Source of the DNA: Ornithinimicrobium cryptoxanthini
GTDB lineage: Bacteria > Actinomycetota > Actinomycetes > Actinomycetales > Dermatophilaceae
Reading direction: 5' to 3'
DNA: 64,000 nt
NCBI RefSeq assembly: GCF_023923205.1
Contig: NZ_CP099490.1
Coordinates: forward strand, 1,116,001 to 1,180,000
The notes under the pieces: generated by a model
The model's database searches: none
Told to the model about the DNA's origin: nothing
The model's input: only the letters and a program-made list of their open reading frames with translations
Position numbers and translations under genes: made by a program
In this document: in pieces, positions 15,731 to 24,378 of the stretch
How positions within the stretch are numbered: the stretch's first letter is position 1
How the letters are laid out: each line of letters opens with the position of its first letter

Positions 15731-16678
15731 ATGCCATTCCCCGCTGTGGAACCACTCGCCTCGGGGCTGCTCGATCTCGATGACGGCACGCAGCTCTACT
15801 GGGAGGAGTCGGGCAACCCAGCCGGCAAGCCGATGATCTGGCTGCATGGCGGTCCGGGCAGCGGTCTGGGCGGTGGCGGCTATCGCCGGCGACCCGACCC
15901 GGCGGTGTGGCGGATCATCGGCATCGACCAGCGCGGGTGCGGCCGAAGCCGGCCGGTGGTGGGCGCACCCGGGTTTGACCTGACAGCTCTGACCACCGAG
16001 CGGCTCATCCGCGACATCGAGGCTGTGCGGGAACATCTTGGCATCGAGCAGTGGCTCGTGGCCGGAGGTTCGTGGGGCTCGACCCTCGCACTTGCCTACG
16101 CGCTGGCCCATCCCGACCGGGTGAGCGCGATCGTGCTGATCGCGGTGACGACCACCAGCCGCGCCGAGGTGAGCTGGATCAGCGAGTCAGTTGGGCGGAT
16201 CTTCCCGAGGGAGTGGGAGGCGTTCGAGCTGGCCTCGGGCCGGCGTCCGGGACAGCGGGTGGTCGATGCGTATGTCGAGCGGCTCGCCGACCCCGACCTG
16301 ACGGTTCGGGAGGCAGCCGCCCTTGCCTGGTGCACGTGGGAGGACGTCCACATGTCGCTGGTCGCGGGTCCGCTCTCGCCGCTGCGGGAGGAGGATCCGG
16401 CATTCCGTCTGACCTTCGCCACGCAGGTCACCTGGTTCTGGTCGCACTCCGGATTCCTCGGCGAGCGCGGCATCCTGGACCGGATCGGTGAGATCGCACA
16501 CCTACCGGCGGTGCTCATCCATGGGCGGCTGGATGTCAGCGGCCCCCTGGCGACAGCGTGGGAGCTGCACCGCGCCTGGCCGGGAAGCCAGCTCATCGTG
16601 ATCGAAGGGGAGGGGCACGGTGGGGACTCGATGGCCGAGGAGCAGGAACGCGCCTACGCCTCGTTTGCACGGTCCTGA
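15731..16678 (+). CDS. pip: Alpha/beta hydrolase, proline iminopeptidase family
   Basis: The 315-residue protein matches the S33 family that removes N-terminal proline from peptides. It has the oxyanion motif HGGPGSG (about 39-45), DQRGCGRS, the nucleophile GGSWGS, the catalytic Asp in HGRLDVSGP and His in GEGHGG. The start at 15731 has GGGAGGA at 15717-15723. An upstream in-frame extension to 15452 is IS debris and not part of the gene. It is a monocistron at the right border of the IS-rich island and converges with the GAF-ANTAR gene. Confidence 0.88.
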   Translation: MPFPAVEPLASGLLDLDDGTQLYWEESGNPAGKPMIWLHGGPGSGLGGGGYRRRPDPAVWRIIGIDQRGCGRSRPVVGAPGFDLTALTTERLIRDIEAVREHLGIEQWLVAGGSWGSTLALAYALAHPDRVSAIVLIAVTTTSRAEVSWISESVGRIFPREWEAFELASGRRPGQRVVDAYVERLADPDLTVREAAALAWCTWEDVHMSLVAGPLSPLREEDPAFRLTFATQVTWFWSHSGFLGERGILDRIGEIAHLPAVLIHGRLDVSGPLATAWELHRAWPGSQLIVIEGEGHGGDSMAEEQERAYASFARS

Positions 16679-16784
16679 ATGGCGCTACTGCTCGGCGCGT
16701 TGTCAGGGCAGATGAGTCCTGACTCTGCCGGTCATCGGGACGTACGGGCTAGCGGTGCTCGGCCTCAGGCAAGAACGTTCAGCA

Positions 16785-17512
16785 TCACGAGGATTGCTGC
16801 TCGTGATCGCTTCCCTTGGTGTCTGAGCTGGAGGGGATCTTGCGGGTGGCGACTAGTTGGCTGGCGACGCGGTGCAGTTTGATGTTCTGGTGGGTGGAGA
16901 ACCGGATGAGGACCTGGAACGCGTCCTTGGCGGACAGGTCGAAGCGCTCCATGAGGATGCCCTGCGCTTGCCCGATCACGGTCCGACTCGCCAGCGCGAC
17001 GTGGAGTCGCTGGTCGTTCTGCTCCTCAGCGACCGCGACGGCAACGTGTGCGGCGAGGGCTAGTCCGTTGTCGATGTCCTCAGTGGCGAAGGCGTGGGGG
17101 GTGCGTGAGAACAAGTTGAGTGCGCCCAACGTGTCGCTGGTGGTGAACAGTCGGTAGCTCACGACGCTGCGCACACCCAGTTCCTGGACACCCGCGGTCC
17201 CCACCGGGGCCACCGCTGGTCGGTGCTCAGGTCGGGGCAGTAGACGGTCTCGTGATCGCGTAGCGTCTGGACGTCGGGGCCCTCTCCTAACTGGTACTGC
17301 AGTTCGTGCATCGCCAGCACGGCGTCGTCAGTGGCGGCGCGGGTGCGCACTTCGTCGCGGCGGGCGATGGAGACCCCGGCCAGGTCGCAGGCGTCGATGA
17401 TGTGAGTGGCTGCCGAGACCGCCAGTTCCAGTGTCCCCTGGGTGCCCTGCTCATGTTCCAGAGACCTGGCCATCTCAGCCAGCTGGTCTAAGAACCCCTG
17501 CGTTTCTGGCAT
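16785..17512 (-). pseudogene. GAF-ANTAR regulator split by a frameshift
   Basis: Two overlapping frames together form one GAF-ANTAR protein. The first frame gives the N-terminus and most of the GAF domain up to DQRWPRWGPRV; the second continues with QELGVRSVVSYRLF, the rest of GAF, and a complete ANTAR domain (VIGQAQGILMERFDLSAKDAF to LHRVASQLV). A single missing base near 17187 explains it. ANTAR domains bind two-hairpin RNA antiterminators. Either the gene is dead or this is a sequencing error, because the remaining sequence shows no other damage. ATG 17512 is the assumed start; upstream GTG/TTG codons are possible. Confidence 0.75.
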
Positions 17513-17813
17513 GGCGAGATAATCACACGCGACCACCTCTTGGAACAACCCTTGGGGGCTATTGCACGTCCGCAGGACCGGTGTCGTCTGAGAAGGACCG
17601 TCGGTGGCGTAGCACGTACCGTCAGTAAGAGGCAGACCTCCCGTGGGCCCAGGGCAGTCAGCTCAGGTCTGCTGAGTCCACAACAGGGCTCAGCGGGCCG
17701 CTCGCGGGTGGCTTGGATCAGAGGGGGCACACCCTAGACCCGGAGGCCCGGGGCCACTACGGTCGAGGCACCACGTCTCCGTCAGGGGGATGTCGAGCGT
17801 GAGGGGTTCCACC

Positions 17814-18842
17814 ATGGCCGTCGACCCAGCCTTCGCCGTTCCACCCGGGTGGGTCGGGGGCTTCGCACAGTCCGACCCGGCCTTCGCCTACCCAGACCCC
17901 GACCTGTCCTCGTTGCCGATGCTGGGCAACATGGACAACATCGACAAGCTCCAGCGCCAGCAGAAGGTCCTGTGGCCGGAGTTCAGCTGGGAGACGGTGC
18001 CAGGGGATGCGGCGTCGAGGTGCTTCCAGATGTTCGCACCCGACATCTCACGAATCGGCTACGACGACGAGGGCCGGGTCTACTCGATCATCTGCCCGCA
18101 GCAGGGGACGTGCTCGGCTTCCCTGGGCTGCCTCAACGTGGAGGTCTCCGTCACCGGCCAGCGGGGCTGGGTCGACGAACCGGAGCGGACCCTGGCTGCG
18201 GACATGACGGTGGCCGGCAAGATCTGGTTCACGCCGAGCGCCAAGGCCAACCCGCTCGTGAAGTTCCTCTGGGCCCTGTTCGCCGACAACGGCCTGCCCT
18301 TTCCCGCAGACAAGGCGCGCGCCATACAGGTGTCAACGCACCGTCGAGAGGACCCCAGCCAACCGGTCTTCCCGGTGCGCAAGGGGCAGACCGAGCTGTT
18401 CGAGAGTCCAGCGTTCGCCCTGCACGACCACGAGGCCTGGACCGTGGGCAACGTGGAGGTGGAGATCGGTCCCATCGCCAGGACCGGCGACGAGGTGGTC
18501 GATGGCTTCAACCAGCTCGTCATGGACGTCTTCAACATCTCCTCGGGCAACCTGCTGCTGCCGGGCAACCTGCTGACCTGGAACGTCTGGTTCACCGAAC
18601 CCAGCCTCGTGGATCAGCAGGAGTGGCGCGGCCACGCCGAGAAGTGGCGCAAGTCGATCGAGGCCGACCACGGCAGCCCGGAGGGTGAGGGCACGCCACC
18701 CCGCTACTTCGACGGCACGCCGTTCACGCCGTCAGCTGAACGCCTGGAGCGCGAGACCGATGCGCTGACCGCCTACCTGACCGAGCACCTGGAGCCGCTG
18801 TCGGCGCCCCGACTCACCCGGATGGCCAATCTGGGGTCCTGA
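17814..18842 (+). CDS. Conserved-looking hypothetical protein, 342 residues
   Basis: I do not recognise the family. The start at 17814 follows GAGGGG at 17801-17806. The protein is soluble, with no signal peptide or membrane helix, rich in Trp and Pro, and has only a few cysteines (CFQMF, CPQQGTC, CLNVEV near residues 70-110). The codon use is like the neighbours, so it is a real gene. It stands alone, convergent with the LuxR gene that follows. No function is proposed. Confidence 0.7.
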   Translation: MAVDPAFAVPPGWVGGFAQSDPAFAYPDPDLSSLPMLGNMDNIDKLQRQQKVLWPEFSWETVPGDAASRCFQMFAPDISRIGYDDEGRVYSIICPQQGTCSASLGCLNVEVSVTGQRGWVDEPERTLAADMTVAGKIWFTPSAKANPLVKFLWALFADNGLPFPADKARAIQVSTHRREDPSQPVFPVRKGQTELFESPAFALHDHEAWTVGNVEVEIGPIARTGDEVVDGFNQLVMDVFNISSGNLLLPGNLLTWNVWFTEPSLVDQQEWRGHAEKWRKSIEADHGSPEGEGTPPRYFDGTPFTPSAERLERETDALTAYLTEHLEPLSAPRLTRMANLGS

Positions 18843-18870
18843 GCTCTGGACCGGGCTGTCGCGGGCGCGC

Positions 18871-21267
18871 TCAGGCTCGGTTGCCCCTCGCGTGCTCGTC
18901 GCCTTGACCCAGCTCGTCCTGGTGCCGCAGCACCCAGGAGATCGCCTCGGACCGGCCGCGGACGCCGAGCTTGCGATAGATGCTCGAGGTGTGGTGCATG
19001 ACGGTCTTGGCGCTGATGCCCAGCTGGACCGACAGCTCCTTGTTGGAGGCACCCGAGGGCAGGTTGCCGAGCACCTCACGCTCGCGGTCGGTGAGCTCCT
19101 CGGGGCGCGGGAGCAGGCCGGTGGTGTCCTCCAGCGGCGCGACCAGCCGGATCGCGGGCGCTGCGGCCAGGGACCGTGCGTAGCTCAGGGCGTCCTCGCC
19201 TGCCACCTGCAGCAGGGCCAACGCTTCCTCGGCGGTCGGCGGCAGCGCGAGGTCGGGCTGCGGCCCAAAGATGCTGTCGCCATAGTCCCGGACCACCCAC
19301 GGGGGAAGGGCCGGCGCCAGCACCTGCCGGAACGGGCTCAGGGCTCCCTGCAGCCGCGCGGAGACATGGTCGTCTCCGCGTTCGTGCGCCAACAGGGTCG
19401 TGGTCAGGGTCGGCACGAGATAGCGACGTGGGTTGCCCGAGGCGCGCGCACGCCGCAGCGCCTCCACAGCCAGGGTCGCCGCGGTGTCGAGGTCACCGTC
19501 CACGAGCGCCGACATCGTCGCGCTCGGCAGGATCCAGGCCAGGGAGCGGTTGTCCTGGACCCGCCGGGCAGAGTCCAGCAGCTCCGCAAAGCTGGGCACG
19601 TCGTCGCCGATCGGTGTGCCTGACGGCAGGGTCCGCAGTAGGGCCGCCGGCAGCAGCATGACCCTCGGGTTGCCGAGGCGCTGCGCCCGCTCAAAGGCGG
19701 CGCGGGCGCAGCGCAGTGCCTCGTCGATGTCGCCGCGCTGGTGCGCCAACATGCCCGCCCAGGCCTCGAAGGACGTCATGGCAGCGACGTCGCCCAGCTG
19801 CCCGGCCACCTCAAGGCCTCGCCGACACAGCGGCTCCAGGGCGCTCCGGTCACCCATCACCCGCCCCGCCAGCACCGACAGCATCAGCACCCGGGTCAGC
19901 AGCTGTCCGCCGATCGGCTCCGCCAGGTCCCGGGCCTGCTGCAGGTCCGGCAGGGCAGCGGCCACCCCCGCAGCTTCTGTCGCCAGCTCGACACCGACCA
20001 GGCCTCGCCAGGCCAGCAGCATCGCCAGCAGCTCCTGGTCAGTCTCGTGCTCCTCGACGAGGGCCAGGACCCGGTCGATCCAGCCCTTCTCGGACTCAGT
20101 CACGGCCTGGCTGAACCAGCACGGCACGATGCCCAGCAGCAGCTGGGCAGCCGCCTCGACATCGCCATTGTCGACCGAGCGCTGCAGAGCGGCCATGATC
20201 TCCGGCTCCAGCTCTGCGGCGAGCCACAGGGCATCGGTCGTCATGCCAGAGACGGTCAGCTTGCCGGACTCGTGGGCGACCCCCAACGCCCAGTGCGTAT
20301 GCCGTGCGCGCAGTTCGGCGGCACGCTCCGGCCTGCGCGACAACAGTGTGGCGGCGTGCTCACGCACCAGCGGGGACAGGCGATAGACACTGCCGGTGTC
20401 GTAGTGGACCGGTTGCGCGAGGTGCGAGTCCACCAGCACCGCCAGTGGGTTGACCAGGTCGTCCTGGGCGATGACCTCCACGATCGCCTCGAGCGGCACA
20501 GCGGAGGCGAAGACGGCCAGGTCGGCCAGCAGCTCCCGAGCACTCCCGTCCAGCAGGGACTCGCTCCAGGCGATCGCGGTGAAGAGGTCATGCCCATGAG
20601 CGGCGGACTGGTGAGCGATGACGGTCGACGGCGGAGCGTCAGCCAGCAGGGACCGCAAGGTCGCCGGGGTCAGAGTGGGGGTGCGCGCGGCTGCGAGGAC
20701 GATGGCCTGGGGCAGCCCGCCCAGCGCGGTGCAGATGGCGGCGACGTCCTGCAGCGTCTCCCGGTCAGGGGTGAGGGTGGCTCCGCTGCGCTCGGCGGAG
20801 TCGAGGAAGAGCCGGACCGCCGGCTGCACGGCATACGTCTCGGGGTCGTCAGACAGGTCGGGCTCGGGCAGCGGCGGCACTCGGACCACTGCCTCACCGG
20901 GCAGGCGGAGGGGGGCTCCGGCCGTCACCACCAGTCGCGCGTCAGGCTGTGTGTCGAAGACCCGCGTCAGCTCAGCTGCCGCACTCGGGGCGAGGTCGGC
21001 GTCGTCGACGACGATGAGGTCGAAGACCGCTGCGGCGTCCAGCACGGTTCGGGCGAGGGCGCCGGGCTCGGTCGCGCGACGGGCGTCGATGAAGGGCACG
21101 GGCAGCTGTTGAGGCGCACCACCGGCGACGAGCGCCCGGGCCAGGCTGGTCCTGCCCACGCCCGGCAGGCCGGTCAGCGTCAGGACGCGCGTGCTGTCCT
21201 GGGCCAGCAGCCGCCGCGCCGTCCTGAGCAGATCCTCCCGCGCGTGGAGCGTTCTGCGCCACGGCAT
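18871..21267 (-). CDS. LuxR-family regulator with AAA/STAND ATPase domain
   Basis: A 798-residue regulator. The N-terminus has a P-loop-like motif GLPGVGRTS (33-41), in which the usual lysine is replaced by arginine, and a Walker B-like FDLIVVDDADL. The middle is a helical repeat region of about 450 residues. The C-terminal LuxR helix-turn-helix (ELTDREREVLGNLPSGASNKELSVQLGISAKTVMHH) is complete. Such proteins sense ligands or partners and activate nearby genes. The altered P-loop may reduce ATP hydrolysis. It is one of three large LuxR-ATPases in this window. The target is unknown. Confidence 0.88.
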   Translation of the reverse strand: MPWRRTLHAREDLLRTARRLLAQDSTRVLTLTGLPGVGRTSLARALVAGGAPQQLPVPFIDARRATEPGALARTVLDAAAVFDLIVVDDADLAPSAAAELTRVFDTQPDARLVVTAGAPLRLPGEAVVRVPPLPEPDLSDDPETYAVQPAVRLFLDSAERSGATLTPDRETLQDVAAICTALGGLPQAIVLAAARTPTLTPATLRSLLADAPPSTVIAHQSAAHGHDLFTAIAWSESLLDGSARELLADLAVFASAVPLEAIVEVIAQDDLVNPLAVLVDSHLAQPVHYDTGSVYRLSPLVREHAATLLSRRPERAAELRARHTHWALGVAHESGKLTVSGMTTDALWLAAELEPEIMAALQRSVDNGDVEAAAQLLLGIVPCWFSQAVTESEKGWIDRVLALVEEHETDQELLAMLLAWRGLVGVELATEAAGVAAALPDLQQARDLAEPIGGQLLTRVLMLSVLAGRVMGDRSALEPLCRRGLEVAGQLGDVAAMTSFEAWAGMLAHQRGDIDEALRCARAAFERAQRLGNPRVMLLPAALLRTLPSGTPIGDDVPSFAELLDSARRVQDNRSLAWILPSATMSALVDGDLDTAATLAVEALRRARASGNPRRYLVPTLTTTLLAHERGDDHVSARLQGALSPFRQVLAPALPPWVVRDYGDSIFGPQPDLALPPTAEEALALLQVAGEDALSYARSLAAAPAIRLVAPLEDTTGLLPRPEELTDREREVLGNLPSGASNKELSVQLGISAKTVMHHTSSIYRKLGVRGRSEAISWVLRHQDELGQGDEHARGNRA

Positions 21268-21314
21268 GTCGACAGTATGCCAGTGACCCTAGGGGCCGGT
21301 GGGGCAACGCGCGG

Positions 21315-22172
21315 TCAGTCCGGGCCCACGTCGTGTCCCTGCTCCCACACCAGCTCCGTCAGGTCGGCACCGAGGGCGCGGGCGAAGTCTGAGATGTCCT
21401 GGCCGGTGCGCTCCTGCCAGATGTTGGTCGCGCCGGGGCGCCGCAGCATCGGCTGGTCGGGACGGGGCGGCTCGAGGTAGCCGTCGCGCAGGAGGACGAC
21501 CTTGTTGCGCCGGGTCGACCCGTCATAACAGGTGATGCGAGTGCGGCTGCCGTCGTCGTCGGGGACGACCCGGACGGTGAGCACCCCCCGATCGAGGAAG
21601 TCGCTGAAACTCTCCATCGACCCGCCGCCGAGGACCAGGGCGGCGCTCAGCTCTCGGGGCTTGGCGTTGACGTCCAGCTCGGCTGCCCCAAGCGCCTCCG
21701 CCCAGTGGTATTCGTTGCCGAGGTAGTCGTCGACGATGAGCAGCGACGGCACCCGGTCGGCGAGTGCCTTATCGAGTTTCTCGGGGGCGCGGGAGCCGCC
21801 AAGGACGCGCAGATCCAGCACCCGCAGGCGGTCATCGATCCAGGTGTCGTGCGCCCTCGTCTCCAGCAGTGCGCGTGGCGGCAGGCCCAGCCCGCCGGCA
21901 CCGACCGCCAACCAGAGCTCCTCCGTCGTCACGGCGCGCGAGGCGATCACCACCGAGAAGCCCTCGCCGGCAGCCCACGCGGCCATCCGCGCCAGGATCT
22001 GCAGCCGCAGGCTCTGCGGACCGTGCACGGCCGTCGTCTCGGCGATCGGGATGCCCTCGGTGACCACGTCGAGCGCAGGCCAGCCGGTGCCGATGCGGGG
22101 CCGGGACCGGGTGAACCAGGCGCGCAGCTCAGAGATGCTCGGGACCGGCTCTGGCTCGTGCGGGATCGACAT
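21315..22172 (-). CDS. Hypothetical protein with a RecA/DnaB-like fold signature
   Basis: The 285-residue protein has IGTGWPALDVVTEGIP near residue 27-42, reminiscent of the opening of RecA/KaiC/DnaB-type domains, and SLLIVDDYLGN as a Walker B-like strand. A classical Walker A is missing (the corresponding loop reads AVHGPQSLRLQI). It may be a degenerate ATPase or a nucleic-acid-binding homologue. It lies between the LuxR and LysR genes on the same strand, 48 bp upstream of the LuxR gene. The function is unknown. Confidence 0.6.
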   Translation of the reverse strand: MSIPHEPEPVPSISELRAWFTRSRPRIGTGWPALDVVTEGIPIAETTAVHGPQSLRLQILARMAAWAAGEGFSVVIASRAVTTEELWLAVGAGGLGLPPRALLETRAHDTWIDDRLRVLDLRVLGGSRAPEKLDKALADRVPSLLIVDDYLGNEYHWAEALGAAELDVNAKPRELSAALVLGGGSMESFSDFLDRGVLTVRVVPDDDGSRTRITCYDGSTRRNKVVLLRDGYLEPPRPDQPMLRRPGATNIWQERTGQDISDFARALGADLTELVWEQGHDVGPD

Positions 22173-22211
22173 CGACTCAGTGTGGCAGCCGCGTCTGACA
22201 GTGACCCTCGT

Positions 22212-23132
22212 TCACCAGGCCCTGGAGTTTGTGTAGTAGTTCTGCGAGGCGCGCTCGAGCACGTGCTGGTGGAAGAGTCGCGCGGCGGGCAGCATCTGGC
22301 GCTCGTCGGACCAGGCGAGCCCGATCTCGCGGACGGCGAGGCGGTCGGCGAGCCGGAGGTAGCGGAGCTGGGCGGGGGAGGCGTCGGTCCTGGAGGTCGG
22401 CCCCGGCGGGAGGATGCAGACGCCGAGCCCGGCGGCGACAAACGCCCGCGCGGTGGCGAGGTCCTCGCACGCGAACGCCGGCTGCGGCGTGAAGCCGGCG
22501 CGGCTGGCTAGCTCGTCGGTCCGCTCACGCAGCGCCGAGCCCGGCCGGAACAGCACGAACGGCTCGTCCGCTGCGTCCGTCAGGTCGAGCGGTTCGTCGT
22601 GGTCGGTGAGCGGGTGTCCGGCGGGCACGGCCAGGAGCAGGGGCTCGACCGCCAACCGCGCCCAGCGGGCCGCCCCGGGGTGCGGTCGCATGGTGGACAG
22701 CTCGAGGTCGATGCCGCTCCTGGCCCCGACGCTGGTGTCCGCCGCCTCCGCCTGCGGACTCAGCAGGAAGCGCACCTCCGGGTGGTCGGCGCGGAAGCTG
22801 CTGACCAGATCCGGCACCAGCCAGGTGCCGAGCGAGGAGTGGAAGGCCAGCGTCACCGTGCCGGTCTCGGGGTCGACCAGCTGGTGCACGGCGGCCAGGC
22901 CGTCGTCCAGTTCGTGGAGCAGCGTGTCCACGTGACGTTTGAAGGCGGCCCCGGCATGCGTCATACGCAGGGTGCGGCCGGAGCGGTGCAGCAGGGCGGT
23001 GCCGACCTCCTGCTCCAGCCGCGCCAGCGCCCGGGAAACCCCCGGCTGGGTGGTGCCCTCCACCTCGCTCAGCTCGGTCAGGGTGATGCCGTCGGCCACC
23101 TGCTGGAACCACCGCAGATCTCTCGTCTCCAT
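22212..23132 (-). CDS. LysR-family transcriptional regulator
   Basis: A 306-residue LysR-type regulator. The N-terminal helix-turn-helix is METRDLRWFQQVADGITLTE to SRALARLEQEVGTALLHRSGR, followed by a standard effector-binding domain of about 220 residues. LysR proteins usually bind a T-N11-A palindrome in the divergent promoter. Exactly such a site lies at 23134-23156, directly upstream of its ATG. The only divergent frame is a 47-codon ORF at 23211, so the regulated gene is unclear. Confidence 0.93.
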   Translation of the reverse strand: METRDLRWFQQVADGITLTELSEVEGTTQPGVSRALARLEQEVGTALLHRSGRTLRMTHAGAAFKRHVDTLLHELDDGLAAVHQLVDPETGTVTLAFHSSLGTWLVPDLVSSFRADHPEVRFLLSPQAEAADTSVGARSGIDLELSTMRPHPGAARWARLAVEPLLLAVPAGHPLTDHDEPLDLTDAADEPFVLFRPGSALRERTDELASRAGFTPQPAFACEDLATARAFVAAGLGVCILPPGPTSRTDASPAQLRYLRLADRLAVREIGLAWSDERQMLPAARLFHQHVLERASQNYYTNSRAW

Positions 23133-23133
23133 A

Positions 23134-23156
23134 ACACATGACTATCGCGCATGTGT
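23134..23156. promoter_or_regulatory. LysR-type operator ACACATG-N9-CATGTGT
   Basis: A perfect 7-9-7 palindrome with an embedded T-N11-A core (T23139, A23151), 2 bp upstream of the LysR start codon. The position predicts autorepression and control of the divergent direction. Confidence 0.65.
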
Positions 23157-23210
23157 GTGATGATCTGCAATCATTGGACGCATGACCCCAGGTCACGAGA
23201 GACTTGAGAC

Positions 23211-23354
23211 ATGAAGAAAACGACCCGAACTATGCCTGTGCCCACCGACACCTCTCGCCACCCGAAGTCGCCTGGCGCCTTCCGGAGGTTCGCCGCCAGC
23301 CTCGACCTGCACGAGGTGGGGCCGACCGTGCCCTACCGCCACTCCACCCGCTGA
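23211..23354 (+). CDS. Possible small protein divergent from the LysR gene
   Basis: A 47-codon ORF beginning MKKTTRTMPVPTDTSRH and ending with PYRHSTR. It starts 55 bp from the LysR palindrome and would be its divergent target, with only a weak GAGAG ribosome site. The composition is Pro/Arg-rich and I do not recognise it. In a second frame the DNA just beyond encodes ADCQRTFELDYREKRFSG, so it could also be the front of a frameshifted longer gene. Confidence 0.3.
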   Translation: MKKTTRTMPVPTDTSRHPKSPGAFRRFAASLDLHEVGPTVPYRHSTR

Positions 23355-23378
23355 CTGTCAGCGCACCTTCGAGCTCGA

Positions 23379-24329
23379 CTATCGCGAGAAGCGGTTCTCT
23401 GGCTGAGCGCGAGCACCTCGGATCCCGCGCACCGGCCTCGGCCGCGCGTCGACCACCGAGAGGAGGAGCAGCGTGCCGCCGCTCACCAGCGTGACGGTGA
23501 CCGCCTCGCCCAGCAGCAGCACGGCCAGCACCGTCGCGGTCAGCGGCTCGAGCAGCGCCACCACGGTCGCCACGGCTGGACCGGCGTGCGCCAGGCCGCC
23601 GAAATAGAGCGTCCAGGCCAGCGCGGTCGGGAAGATCGCGAAGAACGCCACCAGGGCTAGGTTGCGGGCGGTTGGCTCAAAGGTCAACGGCGCGAACGGC
23701 ACGGTGCACGCGGCCAGCAGCAACCCACCGAACAGGAACCCGTAGCCGGTCACCATCGGCGCGTCCGTGCCCCGGTGCGGGCGGCCCGCGACCATCGACA
23801 GGAACGCGAAGGACGCCCCTGCGCACAGTGCCAGCAGTATGCCGAGCAGCGCCTCCCCGGGATCTGTCCCGGGGGCGGCCGGGCCACCGACCAGCAGCCC
23901 CAACCCGGCCACCCCCAGGGCGAGCGGGCGCACCTGGGTGACTGTCGGCATACGGCGTCGTCGCAGGGACTGCACGAGGACGACGATCATCGGGGCCGAC
24001 CCGATCGTGACCAGCGTGGCGATGCTGACCGAGGCCAGGGCCACGCCCCCGAAGTAGGTCGCCTGGAAGAGTGCCACAAGCACCCCGGTCACGGCGATGC
24101 GGCGCAGCGCGTGACGGTCGCGGGGCAGCCACCGGCGCCGGGCGAGCAGGACGAGGACCAGGAGCCCACCGCCCAGGGCGAGGCGGAAGGTGGCAACCGC
24201 CGGTGCGCTCAGTCCCGAGCTCTCCGCCAGCGCCGCACCGCTGACGCCGCCGGTGCCCCAGAGCAGGCCGGCGACCACGAGCAGCCCGAAACCGCTGGGG
24301 GCAGGGACAGGCTCGGTCCGGGCGGTCAC
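23379..24329 (-). CDS. EamA/DMT-family transporter
   Basis: A 316-residue integral membrane protein with about ten hydrophobic segments and two EamA repeats. The first starts GLLVVAGLLWGTGGVSG, and the second includes LLEPLTATVLAVLLLGEAVT, a strongly conserved EamA block. Members export amino acids and other metabolites. The GTG start at 24329 gives VTARTEPVPAPSGFG before the first helix. There is no clear ribosome site, so initiation may be leaderless or coupled. The first 15 codons recur, detached, at 32671-32713. Confidence 0.88.
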   Translation of the reverse strand: MTARTEPVPAPSGFGLLVVAGLLWGTGGVSGAALAESSGLSAPAVATFRLALGGGLLVLVLLARRRWLPRDRHALRRIAVTGVLVALFQATYFGGVALASVSIATLVTIGSAPMIVVLVQSLRRRRMPTVTQVRPLALGVAGLGLLVGGPAAPGTDPGEALLGILLALCAGASFAFLSMVAGRPHRGTDAPMVTGYGFLFGGLLLAACTVPFAPLTFEPTARNLALVAFFAIFPTALAWTLYFGGLAHAGPAVATVVALLEPLTATVLAVLLLGEAVTVTLVSGGTLLLLSVVDARPRPVRGIRGARAQPENRFSR

Positions 24330-24378
24330 GGGGACAGCGTGGCACGGGCGACTCTGAGGTCGGGCGGCCGGCAACCCG

